Below, piece by piece: positions 23,125 through 35,609 of a stretch of 64,000 bases of DNA; the first letter of the stretch is position 1; each line of letters begins with the position of its first letter. The notes beneath the pieces are model-generated. The model saw nothing but the letters and a program-made list of their open reading frames with translations, did not search any database and had not been told where the DNA came from. Source of the stretch: Epinephelus fuscoguttatus (taxonomy: Eukaryota > Chordata > Actinopteri > Perciformes > Serranidae); NCBI RefSeq assembly GCF_011397635.1, contig NC_064762.1, forward strand, positions 20,609,479 through 20,673,478, given 5' to 3'. The translations under genes and the position numbers were made by a program.

Positions 23125-25900
23125 CCCATCTAACTAATTTTTAAAGCTATGCCATTGCATCAACCTTGCAAAGCACACATCTCAACGGGTCTGAAGGGTT
23201 TCATATGCTCAACTAGTTGTGGAAAATGATCCACTGGAGCAAACACTCTCTAACACACACCAGAGGCTGGATAAATCCTGGTTTGAGACCTTGAGATTTC
23301 AAATGAATTGCAGTCAGCTCACTGACAGTTTACAATTTTCAGAGCAGATCTGCAGCTGGCCTCGTAAAAATTGTATGAAAGAGTTCATAGGTGTTCGATA
23401 TCAAAGAAACAAGGTCTGTGGGAAGTGAAACTCATCGCCTCACCCAACAGCAGCAGAGTCAGCAGCTCTTTTACCAAAGTTTCCAGTCGGCCTCGACTGT
23501 GGACGTTGTAGTTGTGGAATAGATTGCTTTTTGTTTCCTGTGCAGCGGATGTCACTCACAGTTCACTTCAGATATCACACAGTGGAGCGGCACTGAGTGA
23601 AGGTCATGATAAAGTTAAAGAGAAGAGGATGAATAGTGCTCAGTGGATGACAGTTTAACATAAAGATATATCATAAATAGGAGCTTGTAAGCTACCTTGA
23701 AAAGAAAATGATGGCGAGAAATTGCCAACATGACCGAAATAAACAGCTCTAAACTTTGAGTTTTGGTCAAAATGGTCAAATTTAATAATGCAAAAACTGT
23801 CTGTATTGTAAAGTATTGTCAAAAGTTAGTGTAGAATACTTTACACTAACACAACATCCATCCTTTTTTTTAAATTGGCAAATACTGAGCAATAAAACAT
23901 CTGATTTTCAGTTACTTTTAATGAGATCCCCTCAGAGCTTCCTGGCAGGAAAACCAGTTTTAAGTGCAGCTTTCAATTTGTCAGATGATTCTGACAGGCG
24001 AACGCAGCTCGAAGAAAAAGCATTGATTCTCTGTTGCCTCACAGACCAGATGGTACTGAGACACGTAGACTCTCTCTCTCTCTCTCTCACGCATCAGTGT
24101 ATTCAACAGTCATTGTGCGCGGGATTAGTGCATGTACATTGTAGGTTTCCGTCTGGGGCTTCTCGTATGGCTGTCTTTCGACACGGGGTGATTGGAAGCT
24201 GCTCCCAGCAAACAGGTGCCATCGTGTGGCATCAGGTGTCCTTCCAAAAGGTTAGACAGAGAGAGGGGAGGATGGTTTGTCCTAGATATGCAGTTAGTTA
24301 GATCAGAGCCGCTCTCGGAGGACACTCTGAGTTTGGTAGCCACCGACAGCGGGGGGACAGTGGCGCTGTGAATCTGGGATACAACCTGATTTGCTTATGA
24401 AATCAGGTTAGCTCTGTGGGCGCTCGCTCTTGTCGTGTTAAGCAGGTCAAGCTAAGCCTCGCAAAACGACGAGGCTTTGCATCACAGCAGAGTAAATATT
24501 AATTTTGGTTATCAGATTGCATGTGAAGTACGCTCAATTACAACCCCACCTGTCTGATCGCAGGGCGGCAATCAAGCGAAGCAAAGAGGCCGCAAACACT
24601 TGGACCAACTTCGCCAGTGCACATTTTCCCAGCAGGACAGCATTCCAGGATTGGTGTCAAACATCTCTCTGATGTTTGGTTTCCATGGTGACAGCAGCCT
24701 CTGGACATGAATCACTGAAACTGCAGACAGGAACAGAGGATCCATTTATGCACCTAATTGACGAGCTACATGTGATTAGTGTAAATGAGAGAAACCAAAC
24801 AGCTTTACAGAGGTCTGTCTCCGTCCATGCTAATTGATCCACTTTAGCTGTCTGTTGATACAGCAAAGGGGAGCCTCATTGTGTCTCAAAAGCAACAAGC
24901 TAAGGCAGGAGGGAAAAAAAGAGTACAGCTGACCATCTGGCAGGAAGGACCTTTCAGCTGATTTACAGCCTTTTGTCTGCCTTTTCCTTTTCCCTTCCTC
25001 TATTCAAGTCATTAAGGGCATAATGTTACTGAAATGTTCCTGTAGCCCTTTAACAGATCTATTTACCATTGATTTCATTTCACATATCAGAGAAAAATTG
25101 TTTAAAGTGATGTTTTCTGCAGTTTTGTTTTCTGTGTTGTGAACGCAGCGTGGTTTCCAGGTACGCTTTAATCAGCATTCATCAAATAAATAACATCCAG
25201 GCATCAATCAGTAAACACACAACCAAGGCAACAGGTAGCGACAGATTGTGTTAAAAGCATATTTTCAAAATCAGGAAGCAAGTAAATTGTGAATATGAGC
25301 CATTATGTTATTTCCTTAAAAATAAATTTGAGTTTTAAAGCAGCTTTGTCCCTCTGTGCTTGGGTCCTGTTTGTCAGCTCAATCAATAAAAACAAAATTG
25401 AAGAGCTCGGTGAAATAAGCTCACTTTGGGGAGTGACAGCAGAAATCTTCGTCAGAAAGGGTGAAGACAGAAGCAGCAGTTTATGTTGTCCCCTGTCAGG
25501 GATGAGTCTGGCCAACGCCCTCTTGGTGCTGCCATAAATGCAATTAAAATCTCATTTATGCCAGCGCATGAGCTATGTGTTTTGCAGCAATGAGAAGACT
25601 TCTATTACTCTCTCTTGAGCTATTAAATGCTTGTCTGGTCCATCAGCGACTAATGAATCGCATGAGTGAATGTTGTGGAAATTCATTGTGTTGTGTTGGA
25701 TGTTTTTGGCTGAATAATGTCGTTACTGTTGTGGTTTATTTTGGAACTTACTAAAGAGGTCTTAGTGGGGGGGTCATTGATTGGTCACCACCATCAGGAA
25801 GATTCGACATCCAGGGGTCCTTAAGGGAGTACTAGGGGGTCCCCAGAAAAATGGGAAATGGTTTATTTTCATGATTTCATTTACTATAGTGAGCACCGTG
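23125..25900. other. Intergenic, no gene seen
   Basis: Contains a (CT)n run at about 24070-24088 and a 161-codon frame (23816-24301) without domain signatures. The part 24360-25700 looks largely unique and might hold conserved non-coding elements. Confidence 0.4.
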
Positions 25901-25904
25901 TGAA

Positions 25905-26110
25905 TAAGGGTGCTTTTACACCTGTCGTGTTTGGTTCGTTTGGGCAGGTGTGAACACAGCAATCGCACTCCATAACAACCAGACTGAGACCTCCTTGAAG
26001 AGGTGATCTCGGTCTGGTTACAAACAAACTCTGGTGCGGTTTGTTTGTGGTGAAAACATGTTCCGACCTGGATCTGAACCAACTGCAGTCACATGCCACA
26101 TTGTTTGGGT
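25905..26110. repeat. Dispersed DNA-transposon-like block
   Basis: GGGTGCTTTTACACCTGTCG, TTTGGTTCGTTTGGGCAGGT and AACTCTGGTGCGGTTTGTTT recall a repeat common in fish. The ends are not resolved. Confidence 0.4.
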
Positions 26111-26760
26111 TAAACATGAGCATGTCACAGTCCTGGAGGATTATTAATGTGCACCTCCTCCTGTACTGCCTTAATATGCACATTCAGCACATCCAATGCA
26201 TCAAAACATTGTTTTCTAGTTGGAGCCGCGTCTCGTTTTCAAACTGTATGGTTTGACTAAAATGAACAATGACAGCAATATAGTCCACGATGAGCAGCGC
26301 TAAAATCAACCTGCATAGTTGTCCCTCCATTGTGACATTAGAAAGTGTCACATTTATCTTGCAAGTGTACTCTTCTTCAATGTTTTGTTTACTTCCTGGA
26401 TTTTTCCCGCATGGAAATTCTGACCAATCAAGAGCAGCTTTCTGGCGCAAGGCATTTTGGGCCTGTCCCAATACTGTGGGGTCAGATCAGTCTCATAATG
26501 AATGAACTCACGCAGGGTTTTTCACGAATGCACATGCTCTGGTTCACAGTTGTATTTCGGACTCACTAATGCACACGCTCTGCTTCACAAATATTATTTT
26601 GAGGCACACTTGTAATATAAATTCACAGATCATGCGAATCGCTGAATGTGCATTTACAAATTGCTTCTCATTTGTGAACCTCTCTACATTTGTGAGAGAA
26701 ATCTGTGTGGTGAATTTTGAGACTCTCCTGACGTCGCAGGTCAACTAACGTCACCATTGG

Positions 26761-26810
26761 CTGATAAATCTGTCAATCAAATTTATGATTCTGATTGACA
26801 GATTCATCAG
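26761..26810. repeat. Short hairpin, 19-bp arms
   Basis: CTGATAAATCTGTCAATCA (26761-26779) and TGATTGACAGATTCATCAG (26792-26810) are inverted with one mismatch and a 12-bp loop. Probably an internal part of a DNA transposon. Confidence 0.75.
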
Positions 26811-26999
26811 TTGATCAGGTGTGTTCGCTTTCAGCCAATCGTATGGCTCCTTACATTTTCTCCACACTTTTAAACCAATAGCAGAGCTACTGTTATGTGC
26901 ACATGTGCAGTGCAGTTCAAACAAGACGCGCTAGACTGAAATGGTGGACAGGAGCCATAGTGGAAGAGACATGGATCAATCTCAATCTGTAAGTAACAC

Positions 27000-29880
27000 A
27001 TTTATCTTATTATCATTATCATGTCTACCAAGATTTCAAGGGAGCCCCGACCCACACTCTCAACGAAGTGGAAGATGAAATGAAATGAAATTTCCCAAAA
27101 CATTTTTGAAAAACAATTTGTTACTGTACGACCGGAATGTAAGCTATACAAACAACAGGTGGCTGGACTAGCGTGAACTCATCAGCAACTCAGTTGAATG
27201 CAGCGTTAAAATATTTAAACAAATCGACTTATCCGAACAAAATCGATCAGAACTAGAAGACGTCGTAGGCGCCTCCTGTTTTCAGCATTCATCTTCTCCG
27301 TTGATTCATCAGACGGAAAAGAATAAACATAGCACACACCACAACACAAGCACTGGAGCATTCTCAAACCTGAAAGACTACCGGTATTTTGCGTTGTTAC
27401 TACGCGTGACGTATGCCTGCACGATATTTCTCACTTCCCTCATCAAGGGTTATCTCGCAAGTGGAATAGTTACGGGGTAGAAATGGGATTGAGCCTTTAT
27501 CTGGTCCGCTTATAAATGCTGCCGTGAGAACACGAACCAACTCTAGGCAATTATGCAACTTTGTAACAAAATTCGTCCCTGATTCAGACCAAAGCAAGAC
27601 AACTCCAGGTCTGAAGAGTCAAAAGACTGACTACTCGTCCTCCACGGCTCTCTCCTCAACTGTGGTGGACAACTATAGAATTACGGTCTTAATCAAAGTG
27701 AACAACCAAAATCTTTTTAGATGGAGTTCATGAATCAAAATCTTACCGAATGGGGGTCCATGACCTAATGTGTATCAATTTCAGGTCCTTGACATGAGAA
27801 GGCTCCCCAGCTGACCACCACTGTTGTTAGACGTTGATATATGGTTGAATTTAGGTTGTGATTCGTGGCATATTGAACAGTTTTTATTGTTTATCTATAG
27901 ATTTTATAGCTTATGTAGAAAAGGCGTGTCATTTTGTTGTGGATAGCTACCACTGAAAACAAAACAAAGTAAAAAAAAAAAAAAAAAAGTAAACCAATAA
28001 ACCATCCTTTCTGAGGACATATGGCAAATGGCAATGTTTTTAAATAAGCAACATTCTTTTCAAGGTGAATCACCTGCAAGGGCCAAGACGTTTAAAATAT
28101 CACCATCCTGATTTTCATTCCAACCAAAAATTGAATATCTCTCCAACGAAAGAGTCCATTGTCTTTCTGATGTCAAGAGGCTTGCTGCCAGCTGGGTCGC
28201 AAACCACTGATAAAGGCAATACAGTGAGAACATCTCAAAAAAGATTAGTTATTTAAAGATGCTCACAGGCATAAGTAAAAGCCAACCCCAGGTTCACCCC
28301 CGTGTTTTTTTGTTTTGCTTTCCTGGCACTGCGCGTCTTGAATGCCTGCTGCTTACAGTCCTTTTTTATAATGCCCTCGACCTCACCTGAGTGCTGCGGG
28401 GGTGGACGCCCATTAACATCCAGAGCACAGTAAATAAGAAGAGCATAAGAAAATACAGGCAGAGGGCAGAGTCAGCCTGACCTAGTGATCTGAACAGGAA
28501 TAAGATAAGAAACTAATTTGTTCAAGAAGACAAATCAAAATCATGTAATATCTAGGGTCTCACTGGCTGTAAACAGCTTCTGCTAAACTGTCTGTAGAGA
28601 CGAGACAGATGAGGAAAATGTTCCTCACTGACAAGAACAGCAACAGCTTGTTCTGGTTGTGAGAGTCAAATGCTGACAGGAACAGATGATTTGCATAAAC
28701 AGGGTAGAGGAGTGATAAACTGAGAAAGGATCAGGATAGTCTAATTACTGCAAAATATATTAGCGTTAAAGCTGAAAACCACAGAGCGCTTAGATGACAA
28801 GCTTCTTGGATAAAGTGTAGTGATTAATTAATGGTCAGTAATGTGGGTGCCGTCGTATACCCCAATATTTACAGTAAATATTTAAGTTAAATTATTTCTA
28901 GCTTTCACAGAACACTATAATTACTGTCAGTACGCCATGTAATTTAATTTTGAATATGCAGCTTTGTTCCATCATCATGGATGCATTTACTTTTGAAGTG
29001 TGCTTTACATAAAAGTACATAGTTCGACTTTTAAATAGTTATTAAAGTTCATGTTTTTGAAATAGAAACTTTGCAAATCTGAGACAGAAAGTTTGCAAAA
29101 ATGTAAATTTTTGTAAATGGTCCTGATCCTCGTGTAAACACCTAAACTCAGAAGGTCCTTTGTTGTGTGTGCGACAGGTTTGTTGGCTGTGAACAAATTT
29201 GGTTCTATGGCAGCAGGAGTCACTGTGATTTGAATTGCTTTGGGCTTTTTGAAAACACACCTGTTGAGGCTCTGAGGTCACTTCACCTCCTTGAGCTTTT
29301 CTTGTTGTGTGAAGGTTTTGGGCTCGTACAGGTCTTCAACAGAATTCAATTTACAGTATACCCATGAAAATACAAGAGGTTGAGCATTTTTTAAGCAAAT
29401 TAGCTCAAGAACGCCTTAAAGTTTGATGCTAAAATATTTGTTTGGTTGGCTTATATATGTAACGTTTTTCTAAAGTAAGTGATGGTTTTATTAATTGTTA
29501 ATTAATGATTTAAGAATACTTTATAGATCTGTTGCCCTATGGCATGTGATTGTCTTGCAGCAGGACACTTGTCCTTTCTGAGCCCACTCATGGACCAGTT
29601 ACCTTCTGGAAAAACCCGAAGAGAATCTAAACCATCATGAAGTGGATTTTTTTCCTAGGGGTTACCAGATGGGGCCACTGAAAATCTTGCGTGGCACACC
29701 ACAACCAAAAGTAATGACTGAATTTCAGAAATTCTATTACACTGCAGTGGTCTAGTATGTTAATATGAGAGTATTCTGATAAACTCTAGTCCCTGTTATA
29801 CAGTTAATGTTACTAAGTGTCTGATATGCCTGACTAGTGTTGGTACAGTAGTCCTATTTTAATGTGTTATGTATCTGTAT
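27000..29880. other. Intergenic, no gene seen
   Basis: Unremarkable AT-rich DNA with an A-run at 27971-27987. Reading frames are short and without domain signatures. Confidence 0.4.
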
Positions 29881-29889
29881 TTACCAGTT

Positions 29890-30110
29890 ACTGTATATAA
29901 AGATGGATAATGCATCTCTGCTTCCTCCCACAGTACAAAAGTGAAGCCAAGGTATCCTGAATATAGTCAATACCATCTTGTGCCGGTGACGTAATTTGAA
30001 GCCAGAGTGTGCACAGTACTGATCTCCACAGTATCAACTTTCCACCTGTACACCTGTCCAACCAATTGTGAGCAGCGCCATTGATTGTGAGCACATAACT
30101 TGGAGCACAC
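29890..30110 (+). repeat. Teleost dispersed repeat ('ACTGTATATAAAGATGGATAATG'-type), copy 2
   Basis: Resembles the block at 9985-10210 at its left end (ACTGTATATAAAGATGGATA) and continues with CACCTGTCCAACCAATTGTG. Diverged. Confidence 0.45.
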
Positions 30111-30204
30111 AACTGTCAGTTGTATTGTCAAACTCCTTTTTATAACATCAAATAAGTAATTAAAAACCAAACGAACTAAAAAATGTGCACATGAACACAC
30201 AACC

Positions 30205-30902
30205 CAGTCTCATAAAGCTCTCCTTTCATGTTGGCATAATACATAGTCGGGCATCGTCAGAGTGTAACGGCATCCGACAGCGTCAGGGGGAAATGTGGCT
30301 GGACAACATCCCAAGTTAAAGGGGAACTAATGTTTTTTTTCAACCTGGGCCCTATTATCCGATCTACTTTTGTCTAAATGAGTGATAGGATGTTCAATAT
30401 GTGACATTTCTCCAGTATGAAGCTTGGGCTGACCTGCCTGCAGCCCGTGAATGTTAATGTTAAATAATAGGGCACTCAGACACCGTCAAACAACATCAGA
30501 ATACGTCCACTAAAAGTGCATTTTTTTCACACAGATAGGCTCAGATTGTTAGTATAATTATCCGACAACATAACGGAAAGGAGAAATGAACGTCTGTGTT
30601 TACCTTTAGCTGGATTCGGACAGGAGTCCCTGAATGTGCATGTATTGGCTAAACGTAACCATGTGCATTTATTGTTGAAGGAAAAAAAAAGTCAATTCAC
30701 TGTATGTCTATTTTGAAAGAGCCTGTATGCAAATTTTACATTTCCTGTGAAAACAAAAAGTATATGTAACAGGCTGAAGTTTACACGGTGTCCCAGAATG
30801 TCAACAACAGACACCCCCAGGCTGTTTTGCACGTCGTATGTAGACATGGAAAGTCCAAGACCAAACAACGATATGTGACGAGGTTGGAGTGAGAATGTGT
30901 TG
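30205..30902 (+). mobile_element. CAACCCAGTCTCA family, copy 3
   Basis: Left end CAACCCAGTCTCATAAAGCT and right end GACGAGGTTGGAGTGAGAAT GTGTTG, with internal GTCAGGGGGAAATGTGGCTG and ATGTAACAGGCTGAAG. A roughly 330-bp segment around 30320-30640 is absent from copy 1 and may be a further insertion. Confidence 0.65.
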
Positions 30903-30977
30903 GGACATACCTCAGCTAGAAATGACAGACAGTGATTGTATCAGGGTGGCTGTGGCCCCTCTGGCCACCACTAATGG

Positions 30978-31484
30978 CTAAAGTATACTTGCTGCACGAA
31001 ACGCATGCAGTTTTTGTGCACGTTTGGCTGCCATGCGTATTTTGCCGTCGTTTGGCGCGTGGACCGCACACTTTGCTGCAAGGTGGTGTGACGCGTACAC
31101 GAGATGCAATATTGACATGAACACTAGAGGCGCTCATGCGAAGTATACCTAGAGACTGTGAACATGAGGTCGGCCACACATACCATCTCCGATGGCAGTG
31201 GAGACGACGCCTTTTCCTCTGCCGAGGTCTTAACAGCAATAAAATTATGATCTCCTCTTCATCGAGAGTGTCCATGTTTGTGTTTATCCGGAAATACACT
31301 GTCACTGCCTTCTTCGCTTTTTGCGACCTCTGTGTCTGAGTGCTGCAGTCTGCCCCTAGCAGAGACCACCAGTATCAGCCATTTTGGCTGCAGCGACGAA
31401 CGTCCGTGCTGCAGCAAGTATACACACAGGTGCAGCACACCGTGTACACGTACGTTTGGCCACGCAGTAAGTATACTTCTTGCT
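30978..31484. repeat. Palindromic repeat with AAGTATACTT motifs
   Basis: The left end AAAGTATACTTGCTGCACGA and right-end AGTAAGTATACTTCTTGC are related when reversed; GTGCACGTTTGGC and GTACGTTTGGCCACGC are subterminal. CpG-rich interior. It looks like a MITE; the superfamily is not assigned. Confidence 0.5.
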
Positions 31485-33780
31485 TAACGTATATTGGTTA
31501 AAGGTGTATGTACAGCTGTTGGCTTGTTGGCTTAAGTGTGAAGCCCATGAACATTTATCAATAGTTTACAAGTATTTACAACAGTACATCCAGTGGATCC
31601 AGAGGATTTTTTTTTACAAACTGGAAACCCAAAAGTTGTTCTTATTAATGGCTCAGAAATGATCTATAAAGCACTGAAAAATAGGCTATAAATTAACTAT
31701 TACAAAAAATTACACAAATGCTCTGTAAAGGATGACCAAAGAGAAAGTGGTACCATTATATTGTTCCCTTATATACACCATCCGCCTCAGCACAACCCCA
31801 CCCTACCACTTTCACTTTTATGGCCAGCCATCAGATTTGGGCTGAGAATTTGAATTAAGTTGCTAATGTTGCTTGAAAATACTCCAAAAATGCTGCAGAG
31901 GGGAGAGCATATTTAGGTAGAATTTAGCATGAAGACCAACTTAATAATTTCTTGGATTTTGTTCTGGTCACCATAGTTCCAAAATGTACGTGGAAAAAAC
32001 TTCTCAACCCCTGTATACAGTACAGAGCAGGACTCGGTATTTTCAATTAATATGTCCCCAAGAACAGACTGTTTTGACGAAGCTTACTGCAGCTGCTACC
32101 TGTTGTTTTTTCCGTCTCTGTACCAACCAAATTAAAGGCAAGTTGTTGTTCTCCGGAAAACCAAGAGCTGTACAGATCGTACTGTGAGAACAGCATGAGA
32201 GCAGCTGCGGTTAGTTCCAGTATGATTTGACCATTTGAGAAGCCAACAATTTTTTACCTCAGTCATCTCCTCAGTGTATGAATCAGCCGGCGAAGAGACG
32301 GTTTCTGGGCACAGGGTTGGACAGTTGTTACACTGAGACTCGCATTTGTCTGAGGTGTGAACTGGATTATTCATGAGCCCAGAACAATTTCCTTGATAGA
32401 GTTGAAGCATTAAACACTCCCATACAGCTGGAGATCTAAGAACAAAGCGCTACATTTGAAATTTACAAGTGAGAAAAGTTTTAGATCTATGAAACAGGTT
32501 CATTATCTAAAAAGCTGCTATTGTTCCCAAGCAATCTTGTAGTGAGTCGTCTTACTACAGCCCTGAAACCTGACACAAGTCAGGGGGGCCCTTAATGACA
32601 GAAACGTGACTACTGTAGCTAATATCGGTTACGTTATTGCCACACAAACACACAAAAATATACCCACCTTCCAAATATACAAGTGAACACACACATAAAG
32701 ACCCCTCTCCCCTTTCACAACACAGTGTATGAATAATGACCATGTGATCAAACCACTTGCTTCTACACAAAGACACATATAAAAGGCCCCGCAGAGAGAG
32801 GTGTCCATGTGAGCTGGGAGTGGAGCATTATATGTGTGTGTGACATTGTCCCCTGCAACACTGGCGGCTGTCTCAATAATTCATAAAGCCAATCAATGAT
32901 TAAAGGTCTGCTGGGTGTCACACCTCACACCGGTAGAGAGGTCACTGTATGTCATTCACGGTTATGGAGACAGTATGGATGTTGAGGTAAAGTGACAGAC
33001 GACATATAGCAGAGGAAAGAGGAAGTAAAACTTACAGGGACACTGAAGCTCCTTTCTTTCCTTTATTGCTTACGAAAGGTTGAAAACTTTTTTTATTGCT
33101 CACACAATGCGGCATTAAAACGATAAAGATGTTATGTTTGGTTTACTTGTTCCATGTCATGACTTTTTATCTGACTCATCGCCAGCTGATGAAACATAAT
33201 ACTGACTTATCTCATACCTACATCATGAAAGCTTACACGGTTGTTGTCGTTGCTAACAGGCTGTGTCTAATGGGTCTTTTCAGAGAAAAAAAACACTGGC
33301 ACACAGGAAGTCATGCCTCTGATGTTACTGGAAGCAGCAATTCTGGTTCATTCAGAATACTCAGAAGGGACTGTACACAATGGATAAACATGATCCCTTC
33401 ATCCCCTCAGAACTTCATCAACAGGAAAAATATACAGACGCTTTGACTGACAGGAAGTGCTTTACGTGAATGTTTCAGCAATCTGCGGTCAAAACTAATA
33501 AACCGAGAATCTTGTGGAGAGATTTCTATAAGAGATGTTTTGCTTCTCATTCTGGCTCTAAAAATCAATCAAAGGGAGGAGAGGAGCAGAGATGGAGGAA
33601 AACTTGAGACACTTGAGACCCTTCTGTGAAGAAATGACTCAGCAAACTACTACTGAGGTGTTTGTGTTACTGTACATCATGCTACTCGTAGACTCAGGAG
33701 CCAAGATGTTCCCCTAGCAAGGTCTGGAAAACGGTATTAAAACTTTTTTCCCTGCATTTGTATATTGTCATATAACTGGT
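31485..33780. other. Intergenic, no gene seen
   Basis: No supportable exon or complete repeat. The largest frame (33096-33446) has no recognisable motif. Confidence 0.4.
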
Positions 33781-33785
33781 GGGGT

Positions 33786-34615
33786 CACAGACTGTATAGA
33801 ATAATGAATGTAGCTATGGTGACGTCACCTTTTGGTTAGTAAGCTGCTGTTTTGAAGCAGGCCCCAACTGGAATTACAACTTCCTGGGTCCGTAACGTGA
33901 TGTCATTGGGCCCAAAAAGATTTTTTCCCTTTGACTTATATTGTGAAAGAGACATCTGTAGGTCACTAGATGCACTTTTTTTAGCCTCGTAACCCTGTCT
34001 TATTTTACTTTCAGAATTTGAGCCATTTGGTTCAGAACATTTGGGAAATCTAGAAGAGTTGCATGATTGAATCATTTTATCCCTATTCAAGTTAACAGAG
34101 CGCTAAACCGGAAGTAGCCAGCTCGGCCAGTGGGAATCTCTGGTGCACTTGCTTTATGGGCCAAATGATGCAGAAGCAATGCCAATCATGTGGCAATATT
34201 AAGTGCTATATCGTAGGCAACTGGACTTGCTTGCGTTACTTGAAGATGTTTCACCTCTCATCCAAGACACTTCCTCAGTTCTGACGTCTTCAAGAAACGC
34301 AAGCAAGTCCAGTTGCCTACGATATAGCACTTAAGATTACCATGACCTGGATGACTGAGAACCTTCACCAACAATCATGTAGCAATTGAACGTTTTTGGC
34401 TCCATGTACCATTGAGCAACTTTCATAGGAATGAATGGGGCTCCACCTTCAATGATGCATCCAGTTCTCTTAAGACATACTTGTTTTGAAGCCTCAAGTC
34501 AAGGCATTTCAGACGTCACCATCTTGTCTTTTTTGGAGCCAGAAGTGACCATATTTGGACGAGAGGGTGGAGCTGTGGATGAGCGAGGGGTAGCTCTGAC
34601 TCATAGGCTGTGGTA
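33786..34615 (+). repeat. Composite dispersed repeat, copy 3, with nested hairpin insertion
   Basis: Outer parts (33790-33835; 34480-34615 with TTTTTTGGAGCCAGAAGTGA and GGACGAGAGGGTGGAGCTGT) match the 9985-10210 family. The middle (33870-34480) matches 19240-19760. The insertion 34198-34372 sits within it. Confidence 0.6.
34198..34372. mobile_element. Fold-back insertion (175 bp) with 14-bp target duplication
   Basis: Two 47-base arms (34200-34246 and 34287-34333) are inverted with a single mismatch around a 40-base loop. A 39-base single-copy tail (AGATTACCATGACCTGGATG and onward) follows. The insert is flanked by AATCATGTGGCAAT (34184-34197) and AATCATGTAGCAAT (34373-34386), a 14-bp direct repeat with one mismatch. 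The related copy at about 19620 has no insert at this place. Confidence 0.8.
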
Positions 34616-34619
34616 ACGT

Positions 34620-34700
34620 CACATTCTCACTCCAACCTCGTCACATATCGACATTTGGTCATGGACTTTCCATGTCCAGATATGACATGACAGGCTGTAA
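34620..34700 (-). mobile_element. CAACCCAGTCTCACTCC family, right-end fragment (reverse)
   Basis: The reverse complement reads CATGGAAAGTCCATGACCAA then GATATGTGACGAGGTTGGAG and TGAGAATGTGA, matching the right ends of the copies at 10369 and 30205. Confidence 0.7.
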
Positions 34701-35039
34701 ACATGTTAACATGGGGCTTGATAATTGATCGCTTCTGAAGCCAGTCACCATTCCATGAACTGCACTTTTTTCATTTTTTAGCCTTGGAAGTTGCTGCACA
34801 TTTGAGATTGAAGATTGGCTTTTTGAGAGCAAAGCGCCATAAGTGGAGTTTGAGGGCCCTGACACATCAGACTGATGGCTGACTGTTGGTCAGTGTCGGG
34901 CCATCCATGAGTGTCTGACACCATAGTTTTTGTGGTGCCTGTTGCACTCTTGTCAAGTCCAGCTGTTAATGTGCTAACTGGCTAACTAACTAACATCTTT
35001 GATCTTGAATCCGTCGTGTCAATTCCTTTTTTTTAATGA

Positions 35040-35605
35040 CAAATACAGACTATTGTGCTCACTGGTATGAAGAGTTATTACCTCTCATGCAGTTGCAGAA
35101 CATACGTGCCAGTCGGCCGTTGGCTGTAGATGGCAGCTCATCTTTGGGAGCCATCTTCCTGATGTATTCCTGGAACTTTGTTGTTTCATCCTGGACAGCA
35201 GCTCTGATGCTCACCAGTCCTCGGCCCCCCTCGCTCAGCTTTAGCATACAGTCTCAGGGTGCTGGATTGGGATGTAACCCTACATGCATTGTGAGAAGCT
35301 TCCTTGTCTTGATATCAGTGCCCTCTATCTCCTCCTTTGGCCAGCGTATCATACCAGCAGAGTATCTGATGGCTGGCAGGGCGTACATGTTGATGGCTCG
35401 GACCTTGTTCTTTCTTCTTCCTGTTCAGCAGACTTTTCAGCACCTGCCTTACTCTGTGTAGGTGGCTGTGGCTGACTTCCTTGCAGTTTCCTCATGGTTC
35501 CCATTTTTTGGCTGTATTTTGACCTCCCTTCATTTACAGGAAGCCATGGACACCTGCCTGGTCCAATACAATCCAACAGCAACACTACTTGAAATGGCTT
35601 CAAAG
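35040..35605 (-). pseudogene. LINE reverse-transcriptase C-terminal remnant
   Basis: Minus-strand pieces read RAINMYALPAIRYSAG, then RWPKEEIEGTDIKTRKLL, then EGGRGLVSIRAAVQDETTKF and QEYIRKMAPKDELPS. This order is typical of the region after the catalytic core in a non-LTR retrotransposon common in fish. The reading frame changes and stop codons interrupt it (for example upstream of the INMYALP block), so it is inactive. Host genes with this series are not known to me. Confidence 0.8.
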
Positions 35606-35609
35606 ACCG

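Noticed and set aside
23816..24301. 161-codon plus-strand frame
   Set aside because: No domain, no splice context, codon composition like surrounding intergenic DNA, and it includes a (CT)n run.
35036..35461. 141-codon plus-strand frame
   Set aside because: Antisense shadow of the LINE reverse-transcriptase remnant on the minus strand.
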